Assembly: GCA_910578665.1 (NCBI GenBank)
Contig: CAJTQU010000035.1
Span: 1-13,005 of the forward strand
Reading direction: 5' to 3'
Length of the DNA: 13,005 nucleotides
Origin: an uncultured Muribaculaceae bacterium
GTDB taxonomy: Bacteria > Bacteroidota > Bacteroidia > Bacteroidales > Muribaculaceae
The translations under genes were made by a program, and so were the position numbers. Shown one piece after another: positions 11,969 to 13,005 of the stretch; the first letter of the stretch is position 1; each line of letters opens with the position of its first letter. The notes beneath the pieces were generated by a model, which made no database searches, was not told where the DNA came from, and saw nothing but the letters and a program-made list of their open reading frames with translations.

Positions 11969-12079
11969 TATACCCACATGGAGATATGTTCAACCTAAAA
12001 GGCGGTAATCCGGGCTGTTCCGGACCATAAGGAGCGTCATACCCCGTCAGCTTCCTCCCACCTGAATGCGGGAGGAAGC
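11969..12079 (+). mobile_element. IS605-family right-end / guide-RNA-like remnant
   Basis: Codons at 11969-11998 read YTHMEICST-stop, like a TnpB C-terminus, and are followed by a hairpin-rich tract: CCGG-gctgtt-CCGG, then TAAGGAGCG, and a perfect 10-bp stem GCTTCCTCCC/GGGAGGAAGC (12050-12059, 12070-12079). This arrangement, tnpB stop followed by a structured right end with a terminal hairpin, is that of IS200/IS605 elements, where it encodes the TnpB guide RNA scaffold. No intact tnpB or tnpA precedes it, so it is a relic. The family match is from memory and unverified. Confidence 0.4.
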
Positions 12080-12446
12080 ATCCATATATTTGTCTATAAT
12101 TTTTATCATAAATATAATGCCCAATCCAAACTGTCAATTTTAGTCTCAAATCTAATGTAACGAAAAATCATATCAAAACCGTAGTATTCATCCAGCTTTT
12201 TCACACCAACATACTATCGCAGATCTAACGATCACTAAAAATAATATTGAGAAAGAATCACATCTACTCATGTACAATATAATCTTCTATCCATTTCTAC
12301 TGAGCGTCAGAAAAATCAGCCGCCCAGTAGAACAGAATGCACACACTCGCATGAGGAATTCTGCCGCTTTTCGGCTGGCGCAATACTCACGGCATATCTC
12401 CTGACGCAATAGAGAGGTATACCCCTTTTTTTATACAGACAATAAA
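12080..12446. other. Gene-free AT-rich spacer with small hairpins
   Basis: No credible ORF on either strand. Short inverted repeats TCTACTG/CAGTAGA (about 12295-12335), CAGAAT/ATTCTG and GCCG-cttt-TCGGC cluster at 12290-12380, followed by a run of T near 12425-12432. This could be the outer end of the IS at right or a small minus-strand RNA; I cannot decide. Confidence 0.35.
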
Positions 12447-12546
12447 AAGATAACATTCCAAACAGATGTGTATTATGGTTAAGTTAATCAATCCAAAACC
12501 AGCACACAAGCCGAAATGTTATCTTACCCTAACGATAACATTTCGG
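12447..12546 (+). promoter_or_regulatory. Alternative hairpins over the transposase start
   Basis: CCGAAATGTTATC (12511-12523) is the exact complement of GATAACATTTCGG (12534-12546). The 5' arm can instead pair through AATGTTATCTT (12515-12525) with AAGATAACATT (12447-12457). Both structures bury the ATG at 12516, as IS elements do to limit transposase made from read-through transcripts. Confidence 0.55.
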
Positions 12547-13005
12547 CAGATGGGAAGTACCATATGCTTAACTTCCGTGCAGATTCCTGGGACTGGGATG
12601 ATATTTTTACCGACTGTGCGCCTGCTGAAAGAATGGGATGAATATTCCGGGAAAGCACCCGGCCTGCTCCATATTGTTACACGCGCGAAGAGGAACTGTA
12701 CGGCTTATGAAAGACCCGGGGCATATAAAGGCCGCGGCCGCCGTCCTGTCCATGGGCCGGCGGTACATCTGAAAGAGCTTTTTCTATCCGATGCCGCCTT
12801 TTTTCAGGAGGCACATCTGCAGATATACGGCACGGAAAAGAAAGTACGTTTTCTTTCCAGGACATACCTGTGGGGCCAGAAGCTGTACCAGCCGCTGAGG
12901 TTTGTCCTTGTTGAATATGAAAAGACACAGGCCATCCTGGTCTGTACGGATCTGTCCATGCGCGCGGAAGACATCATCACTGCTTATGCCCATAGATTCA
13001 AGATT
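12516..13005 (+). pseudogene. IS4-like DDE transposase with internal deletion, cut by window edge
   Basis: ATG 12516 opens a frame reading MLSYPNDNISADGKYH then MLNFRADSWDWDDIFTD, a believable transposase N-terminus, but that frame stops at 12641. From about 12609 the homology continues in a different frame: LPTVRLLKEWDEYSGKAPGL, LLHIVTRAKRNCTAYE, a GRGRRPVHG loop, FVLVEYEKTQAILVCTDLS and MRAEDIITAYAHRFKI up to the edge. That part is typical of the central and C-terminal catalytic region of IS4/IS701-like DDE transposases of Clostridia, where it normally lies near residue 180 onward. The N-terminus is therefore joined directly to the middle with loss of roughly 150 codons and a frame change, so no functional protein is made from this start. 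The right end of the IS lies outside the window. Confidence 0.65.

Noticed and set aside
12677..12993. Minus-strand ORFs opposite the transposase
   Set aside because: They are shadows of the clearly recognisable transposase frame on the plus strand.
1..13005. tRNA or rRNA genes
   Set aside because: No cloverleaf with T-loop consensus or rRNA segment was recognised by eye; a tRNAscan run would be needed to exclude a degenerate tRNA.

Overview
The window looks like part of an integrative or plasmid-like mobile element from a gut Clostridia/Lachnospiraceae-type Firmicute. This rests on strong AGGAGG-type ribosome binding sites with TTG/GTG starts as well as ATG, intermediate GC, Firmicutes-type terminators, a VirB4-type fragment of the sort found in Tn1549-like conjugative elements, a DUF5688 protein, an Rpn/PD-(D/E)XK protein, a SLOG/DUF1273-like protein, and a plasmid-style Rep with its own SSB. 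No host marker gene is present, so the taxonomic reading is inference.

Layout. Bases 1-131 are a broken N-terminal piece of a VirB4-like conjugation ATPase. A possible small minus-strand gene follows (266-547). Bases 632-2230 have no convincing gene but are highly structured: a degenerate repeat field with roughly 11-bp phasing (855-1075), a 330-bp-period tandem duplication carrying repeated TTTACGAAA-like sites (1317-1870), a GC-rich block with inverted repeats (1880-2070, candidate oriT or structured RNA) and a pair of 23-bp repeats. From 2245 to 4831 lie a shortened DUF5688 gene that seems to begin at a rare AUA codon, a 79-aa protein starting at TTG, an Rpn-type nuclease gene with its own promoter and terminator, and a SLOG-family gene with its own terminator.

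The core is a replication cassette, 4994-8374: ssb, a ClpX-like AAA+ ATPase, a Rep_3-like initiator preceded by an overlapping 16-codon leader ORF, and a 101-aa protein, closed by a strong terminator. A plausible division of labour is initiation by Rep, coating of melted DNA by SSB, and remodelling of Rep or another complex by the AAA+ protein. Only the family assignments are seen; the cooperation is inferred.

The right part, 8375-13005, is accessory: a 257-aa protein with a possible RNase-toxin-like C-terminus, a 255-aa unknown protein behind a near-consensus promoter, a 56-aa ribbon-helix-helix regulator with a likely autoregulatory operator, an HNH endonuclease whose N-terminus may be fused to an antitoxin-like tail, and a convergent lipoprotein. 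The HNH and lipoprotein segment is bracketed by two short related sequences that read like TnpB C-termini; the right one continues into a hairpin-rich stretch resembling an IS605-family right end. The window ends inside a transposase gene that appears to have lost its middle and whose start codon sits in a hairpin stem.

Most promising leads are the structured non-coding region at 855-2163, the ClpX-like ATPase inside a replication operon, the leader ORF on rep, and the mosaic HNH/IS605-remnant segment.
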